Origin: Rhodoferax sediminis
Lineage (GTDB): Bacteria; Pseudomonadota; Gammaproteobacteria; Burkholderiales; Burkholderiaceae_C
DNA: 64,000 nt
Assembly (NCBI RefSeq): GCF_006970865.1
Contig: NZ_CP035503.1
Span: forward strand, 1,749,001 to 1,813,000
Direction: 5' to 3'
Shown here in pieces: positions 1 to 11,207 of this stretch. The position numbers and the translations under genes were made by a program. Positions within the stretch are counted from its first letter, which is position 1. Every line of letters starts with the position of its first letter. The notes beneath the pieces were generated by a model. It saw only the letters and a list, made by a program, of their open reading frames with translations. It ran no database searches and was not told the origin of the DNA.

Positions 1-202
1 GTGCGGCCGGAAAACATGGTGGGCCGCACGGCGTGACAACGTCGCTGTCGGGAGACGGGTTTTTCCCGAATGGGCAAAATGAGGCGGACACGGTCCAATT
101 CTGGCGGCCCCATCGCGGTGTAAGCTTGATGCCAGTCAGTGGCCTGTAAGAGCCAGCGCCGACATTACCGCGCAATACCCATTAACCCAAGGAGACAAGT
201 CC

Positions 203-2221
<2,019 letters not shown>

Positions 2222-2223
2222 TT

Positions 2224-2280
2224 ACTATATTTTAGATAGCAGAAAGCCAATACCCAATATGGGCTTGTGATCGAAATGAC
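2224..2280 (+). repeat. Dispersed short repeat, copy A
   Basis: An AT-richer stretch between the acsA stop and its terminator. It shares the pattern GATAGC, then about 20 bases, then ATGGGCTT, then a GAAATG-like end with other copies near 8822 (reverse), 51226, 54584 and 62602 (reverse). I know similar elements from comamonad genomes, but I cannot name the family. Confidence 0.5.
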
Positions 2281-2284
2281 CATT

Positions 2285-2316
2285 AAAAAACCCGCTGAGC
2301 GATCAGCGGGTTTTTT
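2285..2316. terminator. Bidirectional intrinsic terminator
   Basis: A perfect 8-bp stem (CCCGCTGA/TCAGCGGG) with a GCGA tetraloop is flanked by six A on the left and six T on the right. It can stop acsA transcription on the plus strand and the convergent cytochrome c gene on the minus strand. Confidence 0.93.
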
Positions 2317-2335
2317 GTTGAGTGGCCGTCGCAGC

Positions 2336-2641
2336 TTATTTGAGTGACAGCACCCACGCGGCCAGTTGCTTGGCTTCGGCCTCGTTGACCTGGGTATTCG
2401 CGGGCATGGGAACGGGCCCCCACACGCCCGAGCCGCCCTTCATGATCTTCACGGCCAGCTTGTCCACGGCATCCTTCTGGCCGGCATATTTGGCGGCGAC
2501 GTCCTTGTACGAGGGGCCGACCAGTTTTTTATCGACCGCGTGGCAGGCCATACAGTTCTTGGACGTGGCCAGCGCCAGATTCGCCAGCGCGGGAGTGGCG
2601 ACGGCGAGCGTGGTCAATAGGGCGAGCAAAATTTGTTTCAT
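2336..2641 (-). CDS. Class I c-type cytochrome (c551/c552-like)
   Basis: A 101-residue periplasmic electron carrier. An N-terminal signal peptide (about residues 1-20, ending ALA) precedes one haem-binding motif CMACH at residues 30-34. A methionine in PVPMP near residue 79 is the likely sixth haem ligand. Size and layout match the small cytochrome c551/c552 family that feeds terminal oxidases or nitrite reductases. It is monocistronic, converges on acsA and shares its terminator. The physiological partner cannot be told from the sequence. Confidence 0.92.
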   Translation of the reverse strand: MKQILLALLTTLAVATPALANLALATSKNCMACHAVDKKLVGPSYKDVAAKYAGQKDAVDKLAVKIMKGGSGVWGPVPMPANTQVNEAEAKQLAAWVLSLK

Positions 2642-2744
2642 GAGTTGCCTTGTGGGTTGCGGTACATTCCTTCAACGCCATTGTAGCGATGGCCGTTGAC
2701 GCGCCGATACGCCGTTGGCATGGTGGAACCCCCTGGAGGTCGTG

Positions 2745-2999
2745 ATGTATTTGCTGGGAATCGGGATTATTTTGCTGCTCATGAAGTACCTCGAGATCGG
2801 GCCCGTGACCGGCTGGAGCTGGTGGCTGGTTCTTGCGCCATTCGCCCTGGCCGTCGTGTGGTGGACATGGGCCGACCTGTCCGGCTACAGCAAGAAAAAA
2901 GCGGTCGAGAAAATGGACAAGCGCAAGGCCGACCGCATCGAGAAAAACCGCGTGGCGCTCGGCATCGGCATCAAGAAAAACGCCGGCAAGCGCCGCTGA
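2745..2999 (+). CDS. Small Trp-rich membrane protein (TIGR04438-like)
   Basis: A protein of about 84 residues with an N-terminal hydrophobic segment, a tryptophan-rich middle (GWSWWLVLAPFALAVVWWTW) and a very basic lysine/arginine tail. This matches the conserved small Trp-rich proteins of Burkholderiales, whose function is unknown. I chose the ATG at 2745, preceded by GGAGGT, over a TTG at 2715 in the same frame because family members start with a short M-[WY]-x-L sequence. A small GC-rich hairpin with four T (2992-3008) overlaps the stop codon and may terminate it. Confidence 0.8.
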   Translation: MYLLGIGIILLLMKYLEIGPVTGWSWWLVLAPFALAVVWWTWADLSGYSKKKAVEKMDKRKADRIEKNRVALGIGIKKNAGKRR

Positions 3000-3030
3000 G
3001 CGGCTTTTCCGTGATCAACCCGCGCGGCTG

Positions 3031-4728
3031 TCAGAAGTTGTCGAGCACCGCGCCCTTGCTCGCGGTCGATGCGTTGAAGGCAAATTTGGCCTGCACGCCG
3101 CGGGTGTAGCGCGGCTTTGGCGCCGTCCAGGCCGCGCGGCGTTTGGCAATTTCAGCCTCGCTCACGTTGAGTTCCAGCTTGAGCTGGCGCGAATCAATGG
3201 TGATCGAGTCGCCCTCGTGGATGAACGCAATGGTGCCGCCCACGGCCGCTTCCGGCGCGACGTGACCGACCACCATGCCCCAGGTACCGCCCGAGAAGCG
3301 GCCGTCGGTGATCAGGCCCACGCTCTCGCCCAGGCCGGCGCCGATCAGCGCGCCGGTGGGTGCCAGCATTTCGGGCATGCCGGGGCCGCCCTTGGGGCCG
3401 AGGTAGCGCAGCACCATCACATCGCCGGCCACGATCTTGCCGGCCAGAATGGCGGCCAGCGCCGACTGCTCGTCATCGAACACGCGCGCCGGGCCGGTCA
3501 TCACCGGGTTCTTCAGGCCGGTGATCTTGGCCACGCAGCCTTCGGGGCTCAGGTTGCCCTTGAGGATGGCCAGGTGCCCCTGCCGGTACATCGGGTTGCC
3601 GATCGGGCGGATCACGTCCTGGTCCGCGCGCGGGGCGTCGGGCACGTCTTTCAGCACTTCGGCAATGGTCTGGCCCGTGATGGTGATGCAATCGCCATGC
3701 AGCAGGCCGGCCACCAGCAGCATCTTCATGACCTGGGGAATGCCGCCGGCGCGGTGCAGGTCTACGGCCAGGTATTGGCCGCTGGGCTTGAGGTCGCACA
3801 GCACCGGGGTTTTCTGGCGAACGCGCTCGAAATCGTCGATGGTCCATTCGACGCCGGCCGCGTGCGCGATGGCCAGGAAGTGCAGCACCGCGTTGGTCGA
3901 GCCGCCGATGGCCATGATCACCGCCACGGCGTTCTCGATCGACCGGTGCGTCACGATGTCGCGCGGCTTGATATCCCGCTTGATGGCCTCGACCAGCACC
4001 CTGGCTGACTCCCTGGCCGAATTTACTTTCTCGTCGTGCGGGTTCGCCATGGTGGACGAGTAGGGCAGCGAGATGCCCAGCGCCTCGAAGGCTGACGACA
4101 TGGTGTTGGCGGTGTACATGCCGCCGCACGAACCGGTACCAGGGATGGCGCGGCGCTCGATTTGCAGCAGGTCCTCGTCCGTCATGCGGCCTGCGGCATT
4201 TTCCCCCACGGCCTCGAACACGCTCACGATGTTGAGGTCTTTGCCCTTGTAGTGGCCGGGCAAAATCGTGCCACCATACACGTAGATGGCCGGCACGTTG
4301 GCACGCAGCATGCCCATCAGGCCGCCCGGCATGTTCTTGTCGCAGCCGCCGATCACGACCACGCCGTCCATCCACTGGCCCTGTACGCAAGTCTCCACGC
4401 AGTCGGCGATGACTTCGCGGCTCACCAGCGAATACTTCATGCCCTCGGTGCCCATGGCCATGCCGTCGGAGATGGTGGGTGTGCCGAACACCTGCGCGTT
4501 GCCGCCGGCTTCCTCGATGCCGGCGATCGCCGCGTCGGCCAGCTTTTGCAGGCCCGAGTTGCACGGGGTGATGGTGCTGTGGCCGTTGGCCACGCCGACC
4601 ATCGGCTTCTTGAAATCGCCCTCTTCATAGCCCATGGCGTAGTACATGGAGCGGTTGGGGGCGCGCGACTTACCCTCGGTGATGTTCTTGCTGCGGGGAT
4701 TCAGCCGGATAACTTTAGTGTCTGCCAT
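3031..4728 (-). CDS. ilvD: Dihydroxy-acid dehydratase
   Basis: This enzyme dehydrates 2,3-dihydroxy-isovalerate and 2,3-dihydroxy-methylvalerate in branched-chain amino-acid synthesis, using an iron-sulfur cluster. The 565-residue protein has the cluster regions [10 protein letters not shown] and [16 protein letters not shown]. The start at 4728 ([13 protein letters not shown]) fits the family; a longer reading to 4809 adds a non-homologous basic leader and is rejected. The gene is divergent from a LysR regulator, with a perfect palindrome between them, which suggests LysR control; that control is inferred. Confidence 0.95.
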   Translation of the reverse strand: MADTKVIRLNPRSKNITEGKSRAPNRSMYYAMGYEEGDFKKPMVGVANGHSTITPCNSGLQKLADAAIAGIEEAGGNAQVFGTPTISDGMAMGTEGMKYSLVSREVIADCVETCVQGQWMDGVVVIGGCDKNMPGGLMGMLRANVPAIYVYGGTILPGHYKGKDLNIVSVFEAVGENAAGRMTDEDLLQIERRAIPGTGSCGGMYTANTMSSAFEALGISLPYSSTMANPHDEKVNSARESARVLVEAIKRDIKPRDIVTHRSIENAVAVIMAIGGSTNAVLHFLAIAHAAGVEWTIDDFERVRQKTPVLCDLKPSGQYLAVDLHRAGGIPQVMKMLLVAGLLHGDCITITGQTIAEVLKDVPDAPRADQDVIRPIGNPMYRQGHLAILKGNLSPEGCVAKITGLKNPVMTGPARVFDDEQSALAAILAGKIVAGDVMVLRYLGPKGGPGMPEMLAPTGALIGAGLGESVGLITDGRFSGGTWGMVVGHVAPEAAVGGTIAFIHEGDSITIDSRQLKLELNVSEAEIAKRRAAWTAPKPRYTRGVQAKFAFNASTASKGAVLDNF

Positions 4729-4804
4729 GGAAGTCTCTTTTCGCGGGGATGGGAGTGCGGGATGCAGGTTTGCGAGCCAAAGTATGCGCCCGATGTTTCG
4801 TCGT

Positions 4805-4820
4805 TTCAAATATATTTGAA
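4805..4820. promoter_or_regulatory. Palindromic operator between ilvD and lysR
   Basis: The 16-base perfect palindrome TTCAAATATATTTGAA contains the T-N11-A pattern of LysR-family binding sites. It lies 76 bases upstream of the ilvD start and 24 bases before the LysR ATG. A second small palindrome, TATTAATA, follows at about 4827. The likely ligand is the LysR protein at 4845. Confidence 0.6.
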
Positions 4821-4844
4821 AGCCTGTATTAATATATTGTGCAT

Positions 4845-5753
4845 ATGAGTGATTCCGTGATTGAGTTGCGTTTATGGCGCCAGTTCATTGCTGTCGCCGA
4901 CGAATTGCATTTTGGCCGTGCGGCCCAGCGCCTGAACATGACGCAGCCTCCATTGACACAGGCGATTGCCCAGCTGGAAGGGCTGCTGGCCGTGCGCCTG
5001 TTCGACCGCACCAAGCGCAGCGTGCAGCTCACCTCGGCGGGCGCGGCACTGCTGCCAGAGGCGCGCGAGCTGCTCGCTCGCGCCCGGGAGTTGCCGGCGC
5101 ATGCGCGCGCGGCCGCTGCGGGCGAGGTCGGCCGGTTGCGGCTGGCGTTTGTCTCTACCGTGGCTTTTGCCTTCTTGCCTCAATGGGTGCGCGCATTTCG
5201 CGAGCAGGCCCCGCGCGTGCAGCTTGAACTCATCGAGGCCACTGGCGACGTGCAGTTGGCTGCGTTCGCGCGCGGCGAGATCGACGCCGGCTTCATGCTG
5301 CATTCGCCCGGCTTCGCACCACCCGGGCTGGCGCGCCAGCTCATCGACAGGGAGTCGCTGGTGCTGGCACTGCCCGAGTCGCATCCGCTGGCAGATCGGC
5401 CGCGGCCGCCACTGGCCACCGTACTGGCCGAACCGCTGATCATCTTTCCGCGCCGTATCGTGCCGTCGCTGTACGACGCCGTCTTCGCGATGTACCACGC
5501 GGCTGGCTGTTCGCCGCAAGTGGCCCAGGAGGCTATCCAGATGCAGACCATCGTGAACCTGGTTTCTGCCGGGCTGGGACTGGCCTGGGTTCCCGAGAGC
5601 GTGCGCCAGTTTCAGCGCCCTGGCGTCGTGTACCGGGAAGTCGTGGGTGCCAGGGGGCGGGCTGTGCCGGGTTGCGAGACGAGCCTGGTATGGGCACCAG
5701 GCAAGATAAATCCCGCGCTGGACCGGTTCATCGCCTTTGCGGCGACCCGCTAG
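4845..5753 (+). CDS. LysR-family transcriptional regulator
   Basis: A 302-residue regulator with an N-terminal winged helix-turn-helix (about residues 5-62, [20 protein letters not shown]) and a C-terminal periplasmic-binding-protein-like effector domain. The ATG at 4845 is preferred; a GTG six bases upstream is also possible. It is divergent from ilvD across about 115 bases that hold the 4805-4820 palindrome, so it probably controls ilvD and itself. The effector is unknown, though a branched-chain intermediate would be logical. Confidence 0.9.
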   Translation: MSDSVIELRLWRQFIAVADELHFGRAAQRLNMTQPPLTQAIAQLEGLLAVRLFDRTKRSVQLTSAGAALLPEARELLARARELPAHARAAAAGEVGRLRLAFVSTVAFAFLPQWVRAFREQAPRVQLELIEATGDVQLAAFARGEIDAGFMLHSPGFAPPGLARQLIDRESLVLALPESHPLADRPRPPLATVLAEPLIIFPRRIVPSLYDAVFAMYHAAGCSPQVAQEAIQMQTIVNLVSAGLGLAWVPESVRQFQRPGVVYREVVGARGRAVPGCETSLVWAPGKINPALDRFIAFAATR

Positions 5754-5824
5754 CGGGCGCGCGGCACCTGTGTCGGTGGGCCACCGCCTTTGAGCTGTTT
5801 CACTTCCATGCACAATTGCAACCT

Positions 5825-6652
5825 ATGCTGATGTACCCCCATATCAATCCCATCGCCCTGCAAATCGGGCCGCTGGCGATTCACTGGTACGGCCTGACCT
5901 ATCTGGCCGGGTTCGGATTATTCATGTTTCTGGGCATTTGCCGCCTTAAGCACGAGCCGTTTGCCTCCATCCGGGGGCCGGGGGCCTGGACGCGCAAGGA
6001 CGTCGAGGACATTTTGTTTTTGGGCGTGATGGGCGTGGTGATCGGCGGGCGGCTCGGCTACTGCCTGTTTTACAAGCCGGGCTACTATTTTTCGCACCCG
6101 CTGGAAGTCTTCGCCGTCTGGCAGGGTGGCATGAGTTTTCATGGCGGCATGCTGGGCGTGATCGGCTCGATGCTCTGGTTTGCCCACTCGCGCGGCAAGC
6201 CCTGGCTGCAGGTGGCCGACTTTGTCGCGCCGTGTGTGCCGACCGGGCTGGCGGCGGGGCGGATCGGCAACTTCATCAACGGCGAACTCTGGGGCCGCTT
6301 TTGCAGCCCCGATCTGCCTTGGGGCATGGTGTTTCCGGAAAGCGGCTCGATGCTGCCGCGCCACCCCTCGCAGATCTACCAGTTCCTGATGGAAGGCCTG
6401 CTGCTGTTCGTGCTCCTGTGGCTGTACGCCCGCAAGGAGCGCCGGCGGGGCCAGGTGGCGGCGGCCTTTCTGGTGGGCTATGGCGTGTTCCGCTTCATCG
6501 CGGAGTTTTTCCGCGAGCCGGACGATTTTCTCGGCCTGCTGTCGCTGGGCATGAGCATGGGGCAGTGGCTGTGCGTGCCGATGATTGTGGGCGGCGTGGG
6601 CTTGTGGTGGTGGGCGAGCTGGCAGCCGGTGCGGGCAGCGTCCGCAAGATAG
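5825..6652 (+). CDS. lgt: Prolipoprotein diacylglyceryl transferase
   Basis: This inner-membrane enzyme transfers diacylglycerol from phosphatidylglycerol to the lipobox cysteine of prolipoproteins. The 275-residue protein has multiple hydrophobic segments, the motif HGGMLGVIG and the family signature [15 protein letters not shown] start at 5825 or 5831 gives the usual N-terminus ([21 protein letters not shown]); longer readings run into lysR. It follows lysR by about 70 bases on the same strand. Confidence 0.95.
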   Translation: MLMYPHINPIALQIGPLAIHWYGLTYLAGFGLFMFLGICRLKHEPFASIRGPGAWTRKDVEDILFLGVMGVVIGGRLGYCLFYKPGYYFSHPLEVFAVWQGGMSFHGGMLGVIGSMLWFAHSRGKPWLQVADFVAPCVPTGLAAGRIGNFINGELWGRFCSPDLPWGMVFPESGSMLPRHPSQIYQFLMEGLLLFVLLWLYARKERRRGQVAAAFLVGYGVFRFIAEFFREPDDFLGLLSLGMSMGQWLCVPMIVGGVGLWWWASWQPVRAASAR

Positions 6653-6697
6653 AGGTACCCGTACGAATCTGATTGAAGGCAACAAGGAGGCTGAGTG

Positions 6698-8176
6698 ATG
6701 AGCACATCTGACTGGATCAACCGTGGTGTCTCGAAATTGTTGCCCAATGCCAAAAGCGGCACCCATGTGCCGTTACCCAAGGCCAGTGTGGCGCCCGTAG
6801 TTATCAAAAAGGAAGCAGCCACGCCGCCGTCGTCGCGCTCCACTGGCGAGCGTTTGCAGGCGACCCTGCGGCGGAAGCAGGAAGCCCTGTCGCCCCGCGT
6901 GCTGCGTCGCACCCTGACGGAGTTGCAGGCCATCATCGATCCGCAGGTCAGCGAGGTCGAAGGCGGGCGGCGCGCCAACGGCGTGGCCCAGTGGTATGCC
7001 AAAGCCACGCCGGAGCAGCGCCGCGACGCCTGGCTGCTGATGAGCGAGCAGTTCGGACCCGACGCCAAGAAGGTCGGCGCCGCGCGCGAACAGTACGATG
7101 CCGCACAGGGCACGGCCGAAGAAGGCCCGGCGGAAATCCGGCTGCGCCGCGCCTTTGTGTCGCCGCGCACGCGATTGCTCAAGCGCTTTGCGGTGGCGCC
7201 GCAGGGCATGCGTTTCCTGCTGGATCTGCGCTCCGAGTTGCTGCCTCAGCTCAAGACCGACAAGCGCCTGGTAGCGCTGGACGCGGAGCTGGAGAGCCTG
7301 TTTTCCACCTGGTTCGATCTGGCGTTTCTCGAGCTGCGCCGTATCAGCTGGGACTCGCCAGCCTCGCTTATCGAGAAGCTCATCAAGTACGAGGCGGTGC
7401 ACGACATCCGCAGCTGGGCCGATGTGAAGAACCGGCTCGATTCGGACCGCCGCTGCTACGGTTTTTTTCATCCGAACCTGCCTGACGAGCCTTTGATTTT
7501 TGTCGAAGTGGCCTTCATGCAGGGCATGGCCGATAGCATCACGCCGTTGCTGGACGAGGGCGCCGCGCCGGTCGATCTCAAAAACAGCAGCACGGCGATT
7601 TTTTACTCCATCAGCAACACCCAGATTGGTCTGCGGGGCGTGAGCTTTGGCAACTCGCTGATCAAGCGCGTGGTGGAGACGCTGCACGATGAATTGCCCA
7701 GGCTGCGGCACTTTGCCACGCTGTCGCCGATTCCGGGGTTTCGCGGCTGGCTCGGCAAGAACGCCGCTGCCATGCTGGACAAGCTCGATGACAAGGCGCG
7801 TGTCGAGTTGGGCCACGCGCTGGGATTGACGCCGCCATCAGCCGCTTCTCTGTTGGCCGCACTGGAAAGCCCGCTGGCGCTGCCGGCCTCTTCGCCGCTG
7901 CGCCAGATGCTGCTGCGCTGCGCCGCCCACTACCTGGCACATACAGGGGTCGACGGCAAGCCGCTCGATCCGGTGGCGCGTTTTCACCTGGGCAATGGCG
8001 CGCGCGTGGAGCGGCTCAACTGGGGCGCCGACCCCTCGGCCAAAGGCCTCAAGCAGTCCTGGGGCGTGATGGTCAACTACCTTTATGACCTCAAGCGGCT
8101 GGACAAGCACCGGGCCATGCTGGCGCAAGGGAAAATCCCGGTGTCCAAGGAAATCGAGAGCCTGGGTTTCTCATGA
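6698..8176 (+). CDS. Malonyl-CoA decarboxylase
   Basis: This enzyme converts malonyl-CoA to acetyl-CoA and CO2. The 492-residue protein has the helical N-terminal domain and the acetyltransferase-like catalytic domain with conserved stretches ISWDSPASLIEKLI, YGFFHPNLPDEPLIFVEVA and SNTQIGLRGVSFGN. AGGAGG seven bases before the ATG at 6698 gives a strong start. The stop overlaps the next gene (ATGA), and malonyl-CoA synthetase follows two genes on, so this is a malonate-use operon comparable to rhizobial matA-matB. No malonate transporter is visible here. Confidence 0.93.
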   Translation: MSTSDWINRGVSKLLPNAKSGTHVPLPKASVAPVVIKKEAATPPSSRSTGERLQATLRRKQEALSPRVLRRTLTELQAIIDPQVSEVEGGRRANGVAQWYAKATPEQRRDAWLLMSEQFGPDAKKVGAAREQYDAAQGTAEEGPAEIRLRRAFVSPRTRLLKRFAVAPQGMRFLLDLRSELLPQLKTDKRLVALDAELESLFSTWFDLAFLELRRISWDSPASLIEKLIKYEAVHDIRSWADVKNRLDSDRRCYGFFHPNLPDEPLIFVEVAFMQGMADSITPLLDEGAAPVDLKNSSTAIFYSISNTQIGLRGVSFGNSLIKRVVETLHDELPRLRHFATLSPIPGFRGWLGKNAAAMLDKLDDKARVELGHALGLTPPSAASLLAALESPLALPASSPLRQMLLRCAAHYLAHTGVDGKPLDPVARFHLGNGARVERLNWGADPSAKGLKQSWGVMVNYLYDLKRLDKHRAMLAQGKIPVSKEIESLGFS

Positions 8177-8973
8177 GTGGAACCGTCGAAGTCGAGCAGC
8201 AGGCTGGCGTGGCCTTCGTCACGCTGCGCCATCCAGGCAAGCTGAACGCCATGTCGCGCGCCATGTGGCGTGCGCTGCGCTCTGTTTTCGAGAGCATTCA
8301 GCTCAGCCCCGACGTGCGCTGCGTGCTGATTCGGGGTGAAGGGGGCTATTTTTGCGCGGGCGGCGACATTGCCGAATACCCGGCCTTTCGTTTCAACGAG
8401 GCGAGCCTGCGCGATTTTCATGAGAACGACGTATGGGGCGGCCTGCAGGCGATGCTCGATTGCGACGTGCCGATCGTCGCGCAGATTGAGGGCAACTGCA
8501 TGGGCGCCGGCATTGAAATCGCCTGCTGCTGCGACATTCGCATCGCGGCCGAGTCCGCCCGCTTTGGCGCACCGATTGCCAAGCTGGGTTTCCCCATGGC
8601 GCCGCGCGAGGCCGCGCTGGTACTGCGCGAGGCCGGGGCTTTGAGCGCCCGGGAAATGCTGCTGCAGGCGGCGGTGTTGGGCGCCGCCGAGATGAAGGCG
8701 CGCGGCTTCCTGAGCCAGGTGGTTGCGAGCGCCGCGGCCGCCAGCGCGGCGCTGGTCAGCGCCTACCACGTGGCCGCGCTGGCACCGCAGGCAGCGCGCC
8801 TGAACAAGCAAACCATTCGTGCATTGAATCGTGGTCAAGCCCTTATGGAGTCTTCACCTTCCGCTACTGATCCAGTAGTAAACGAGATGCGCGGCGCCTA
8901 TCGCTACGCCGACAGCGCCGAACACCGCGAAGGCATCGCCGCCTTCCTGCAAAAACGCAAACCCGTGTTTTAA
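8173..8973 (+). CDS. Enoyl-CoA hydratase/isomerase family protein
   Basis: A 266-residue crotonase-fold protein. The two oxyanion-hole regions are visible (GEGGYFCAGGDIAEY near residue 55 and GNCMGAGIEIACCCDIRIA near 110). It overlaps malonyl-CoA decarboxylase by four bases and precedes malonyl-CoA synthetase by 16, so all three are co-transcribed. Residues 217-236 (NRGQALMESSPSATDPVVNE) are encoded by a reversed copy of the dispersed repeat (8822-8882) inserted in frame before the C-terminal helix. The exact substrate is unknown; the operon points to a malonate or short acyl-CoA by-product. Confidence 0.88.
   Translation: MSGTVEVEQQAGVAFVTLRHPGKLNAMSRAMWRALRSVFESIQLSPDVRCVLIRGEGGYFCAGGDIAEYPAFRFNEASLRDFHENDVWGGLQAMLDCDVPIVAQIEGNCMGAGIEIACCCDIRIAAESARFGAPIAKLGFPMAPREAALVLREAGALSAREMLLQAAVLGAAEMKARGFLSQVVASAAAASAALVSAYHVAALAPQAARLNKQTIRALNRGQALMESSPSATDPVVNEMRGAYRYADSAEHREGIAAFLQKRKPVF
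8822..8882 (-). repeat. Dispersed short repeat, copy B (inside a gene)
   Basis: Read on the minus strand, this segment shows CCATAAGGGCTTGACC and a CAGTAGC element like the copies at 2224 and 54584. It sits inside the enoyl-CoA hydratase gene at 8173 without breaking the frame and adds about 20 residues. Confidence 0.5.
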
Positions 8974-8989
8974 CCACTCCCGGAACATC

Positions 8990-10540
8990 ATGAGCCAGCC
9001 CATTCCCACCAGCGCGGACAACCAGAATCTGTTTGCGGCCCTGCGCGCCGCCTTCCCCGCCAATCTCGACGCGATTGCGGTGGAAACCGACGACGGCCTG
9101 CACTACTCCTGGGGCGACCTGGAGCGCGCCACGGCCATGGTCGCCAATCTGCTGGCGTCACTCGATCTGCCACCAGGTTCGCGCATCGCCGTGCAGGTGG
9201 AAAAATCGGTGGAGGCGATGGTGCTGTACCTTGCCACGCTGCGCGCGGGCTATGTGTATTTGCCGCTCAACACGGCCTACCAGAGCGCCGAGATCGAATA
9301 TTTCATCGGCAACGCCGAGCCGGCCGTGGTGGTGTGCAGCGGCAGGAACTTCGGCTGGGTCAGCAAGATTGCGTTCAAGGCCGGTACCGGGCATGTCTTC
9401 ACGCTGAACGAGGACCGCAGCGGTACCCTGCTCGAACGCGCCGCTCACTACAGCGACCAGCACATAGTGGCGCACAGGTCAGCCGACGATCTGGCGGTCA
9501 TCGTCTACACCAGCGGCACCACGGGCCGCAGCAAGGGCGCCATGCTCACGCACGGCAACATGCTCAGCAACGCGCTGGTGTTGAAGGAGTACTGGGGCTG
9601 GAGGCCCGATGACGTGCTGATTCACGCGCTGCCGATCTTCCACGTGCACGGCCTGTTCGTGGCGATCCACGGCGCGCTGCTGAGCGGCAGCAAGATGATC
9701 TGGTTCGGCAAGTTCGACCCACGGCAGGTGGTCGCGCGGCTGCCGCAGGCCACCGTGTTCATGGGCGTGCCGACGCTGTACGTGCGCATGCTCGCCGAGC
9801 CCGCGCTTGACCGGGCGGCCGTGCGCAAAATGCGGCTTTTCATCTCGGGTTCCGCGCCGCTGCTGATCGAGACCTTCAACGAATGGCGCGCCAGGACCGG
9901 CCACACGATCCTGGAGCGCTACGGCATGAGCGAGACCGTGATGCTGACGTCCAACCCGTACGATGCGAAGCAGGGTGAGCGTCGTGGGGGCACCGTGGGC
10001 TTTCCGCTGCCGGGCGTCGAACTGCGTGTGCAGGACGAGGCAGGCCAGCCGCTGGCCGCCGGCGAAACCGGCGCCATCGTGGTGAAAGGGCCGAACGTGT
10101 TCAAGGGCTACTGGCGCATGCCGGAGAAGACGCGCGAAGAATTCACGGCCGACGGCTTCTTCAAGACCGGGGACGTCGGCAGAATTGATGCGCAGGGTTA
10201 TGTGACCATCGTGGGCCGGGCCAAGGACCTGATCATCAGCGGCGGCTACAACGTCTACCCGGCCGAGATCGAGAGCTACATCAACGACATGCCCGGCGTG
10301 GCCGAGAGCGCCGTGGTCGGCGTGCCGCACCCCGACTTCGGCGAGGTGGGCGTGGCCATCGTGGTCCCGAAGCCGGGGCAGACGCTGCAGGCGGACCGGA
10401 TCATGGCGCAGCTCAAGGCGAGCCTGGCGAACTTCAAGATTCCCAAGCGCTGCTTCGTGGCGAGTGATCTGCCACGCAACACCATGGGCAAGGTGCAAAA
10501 GGCAGTGCTGCGCGAGCAGCACAAGAGCCTGTTCATCTAA
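8990..10540 (+). CDS. matB: Malonyl-CoA synthetase
   Basis: An ATP-dependent acyl-CoA ligase of 516 residues that most likely makes malonyl-CoA from malonate. It has the AMP-binding motif YTSGTTGRSKGAMLTHGN near residue 172, RYGMSETVM near 308, and the C-terminal hinge and lysine region (GRAKDLIISGGYNVYPAEIE, then PRNTMGKVQK). Similarity and its place behind malonyl-CoA decarboxylase support MatB over a generic fatty acyl-CoA ligase. It is the last gene of the malonate operon and converges on a universal stress gene 18 bases away. Confidence 0.9.
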   Translation: MSQPIPTSADNQNLFAALRAAFPANLDAIAVETDDGLHYSWGDLERATAMVANLLASLDLPPGSRIAVQVEKSVEAMVLYLATLRAGYVYLPLNTAYQSAEIEYFIGNAEPAVVVCSGRNFGWVSKIAFKAGTGHVFTLNEDRSGTLLERAAHYSDQHIVAHRSADDLAVIVYTSGTTGRSKGAMLTHGNMLSNALVLKEYWGWRPDDVLIHALPIFHVHGLFVAIHGALLSGSKMIWFGKFDPRQVVARLPQATVFMGVPTLYVRMLAEPALDRAAVRKMRLFISGSAPLLIETFNEWRARTGHTILERYGMSETVMLTSNPYDAKQGERRGGTVGFPLPGVELRVQDEAGQPLAAGETGAIVVKGPNVFKGYWRMPEKTREEFTADGFFKTGDVGRIDAQGYVTIVGRAKDLIISGGYNVYPAEIESYINDMPGVAESAVVGVPHPDFGEVGVAIVVPKPGQTLQADRIMAQLKASLANFKIPKRCFVASDLPRNTMGKVQKAVLREQHKSLFI

Positions 10541-10558
10541 GAATGCTGGCGCGGGGGC

Positions 10559-11035
10559 TCAGGTGCCGGCCTTGGCGGCTTTTCCGCTTTCCGGCGAGCG
10601 CACCACCAGCACCGGCACCGGCGCCAGGCGGATGATTTGTTCGGCGCCGCTGCCCAGCAGCACGCGGCCGATGCCGCGCCGGCCGTGGGTGCCGATGACG
10701 ATCAGGTCGGCATTCCAGCGCTTGGCCGCATCGACCACTGCCTCGCCCAGGCGCTCGCCGAAGTTGTCCGACAGCACCTTGTCGGCCTCGACGCCGGCGG
10801 CTTGCGCAGTGGCCATCGCGTCGTCGAGAATCTTGTGCCCGTTTTCCCGTATGAGTTCCAGGAGGTCTCCGGGGTAGCCGCCATACAGGTCATAGCCGCT
10901 GAGGCCGGCCAACTCGTCCACCACATGAATCAACCGCACCCGGCCGTTGAAGTCCTTCGCCATTTGCAGGGCCGCAGCCAAGGCCTTGTTGGCGGGCTGG
11001 CTGCCATCCACGGGCACGAGAATTCGCTGGTACAT
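10559..11035 (-). CDS. Universal stress protein (UspA family)
   Basis: A 158-residue single-domain UspA protein with the ATP-binding motif GTHGRRGIGRVLLGSGAEQI (G-2x-G-9x-G-S). It starts MYQRILVPVDGS. A perfect FNR palindrome lies at 11098-11111, centred about 41 bases before a likely start site with a CATACT -10. That layout predicts activation under low oxygen, as for Anr-controlled usp genes of pseudomonads. It is one of five usp genes in the window. Confidence 0.93.
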   Translation of the reverse strand: MYQRILVPVDGSQPANKALAAALQMAKDFNGRVRLIHVVDELAGLSGYDLYGGYPGDLLELIRENGHKILDDAMATAQAAGVEADKVLSDNFGERLGEAVVDAAKRWNADLIVIGTHGRRGIGRVLLGSGAEQIIRLAPVPVLVVRSPESGKAAKAGT

Positions 11036-11097
11036 GATGCGGCTCCGAAATTAAATACTGAACAAATCCAGTATGAAGCATGCACGTTTTGGCGATA

Positions 11098-11111
11098 TTG
11101 ATTTTGATCAA
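11098..11111. promoter_or_regulatory. FNR-type box (usp / sensor kinase)
   Basis: TTGATTTTGATCAA is an exact match to the FNR/ANR consensus TTGAT-N4-ATCAA. It lies between the divergent usp (start 11035) and sensor kinase (start 11208). Spacing fits a class II site for usp. Confidence 0.8.
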
Positions 11112-11207
11112 GGGGATGGAGGGGGCTGCCGGCCGGGCGGGGAGCAACTTCGGGTCTGACATGCGGACCTATACTGCAAACCTGAAGTCACTTCCGCAGA
11201 AAGACCT

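Noticed and set aside
1..29. Inverted repeat (8-bp stem, 13-base loop) at the window start
   Set aside because: There is no T-tract after it and no context upstream; it may be the end of a terminator or chance.
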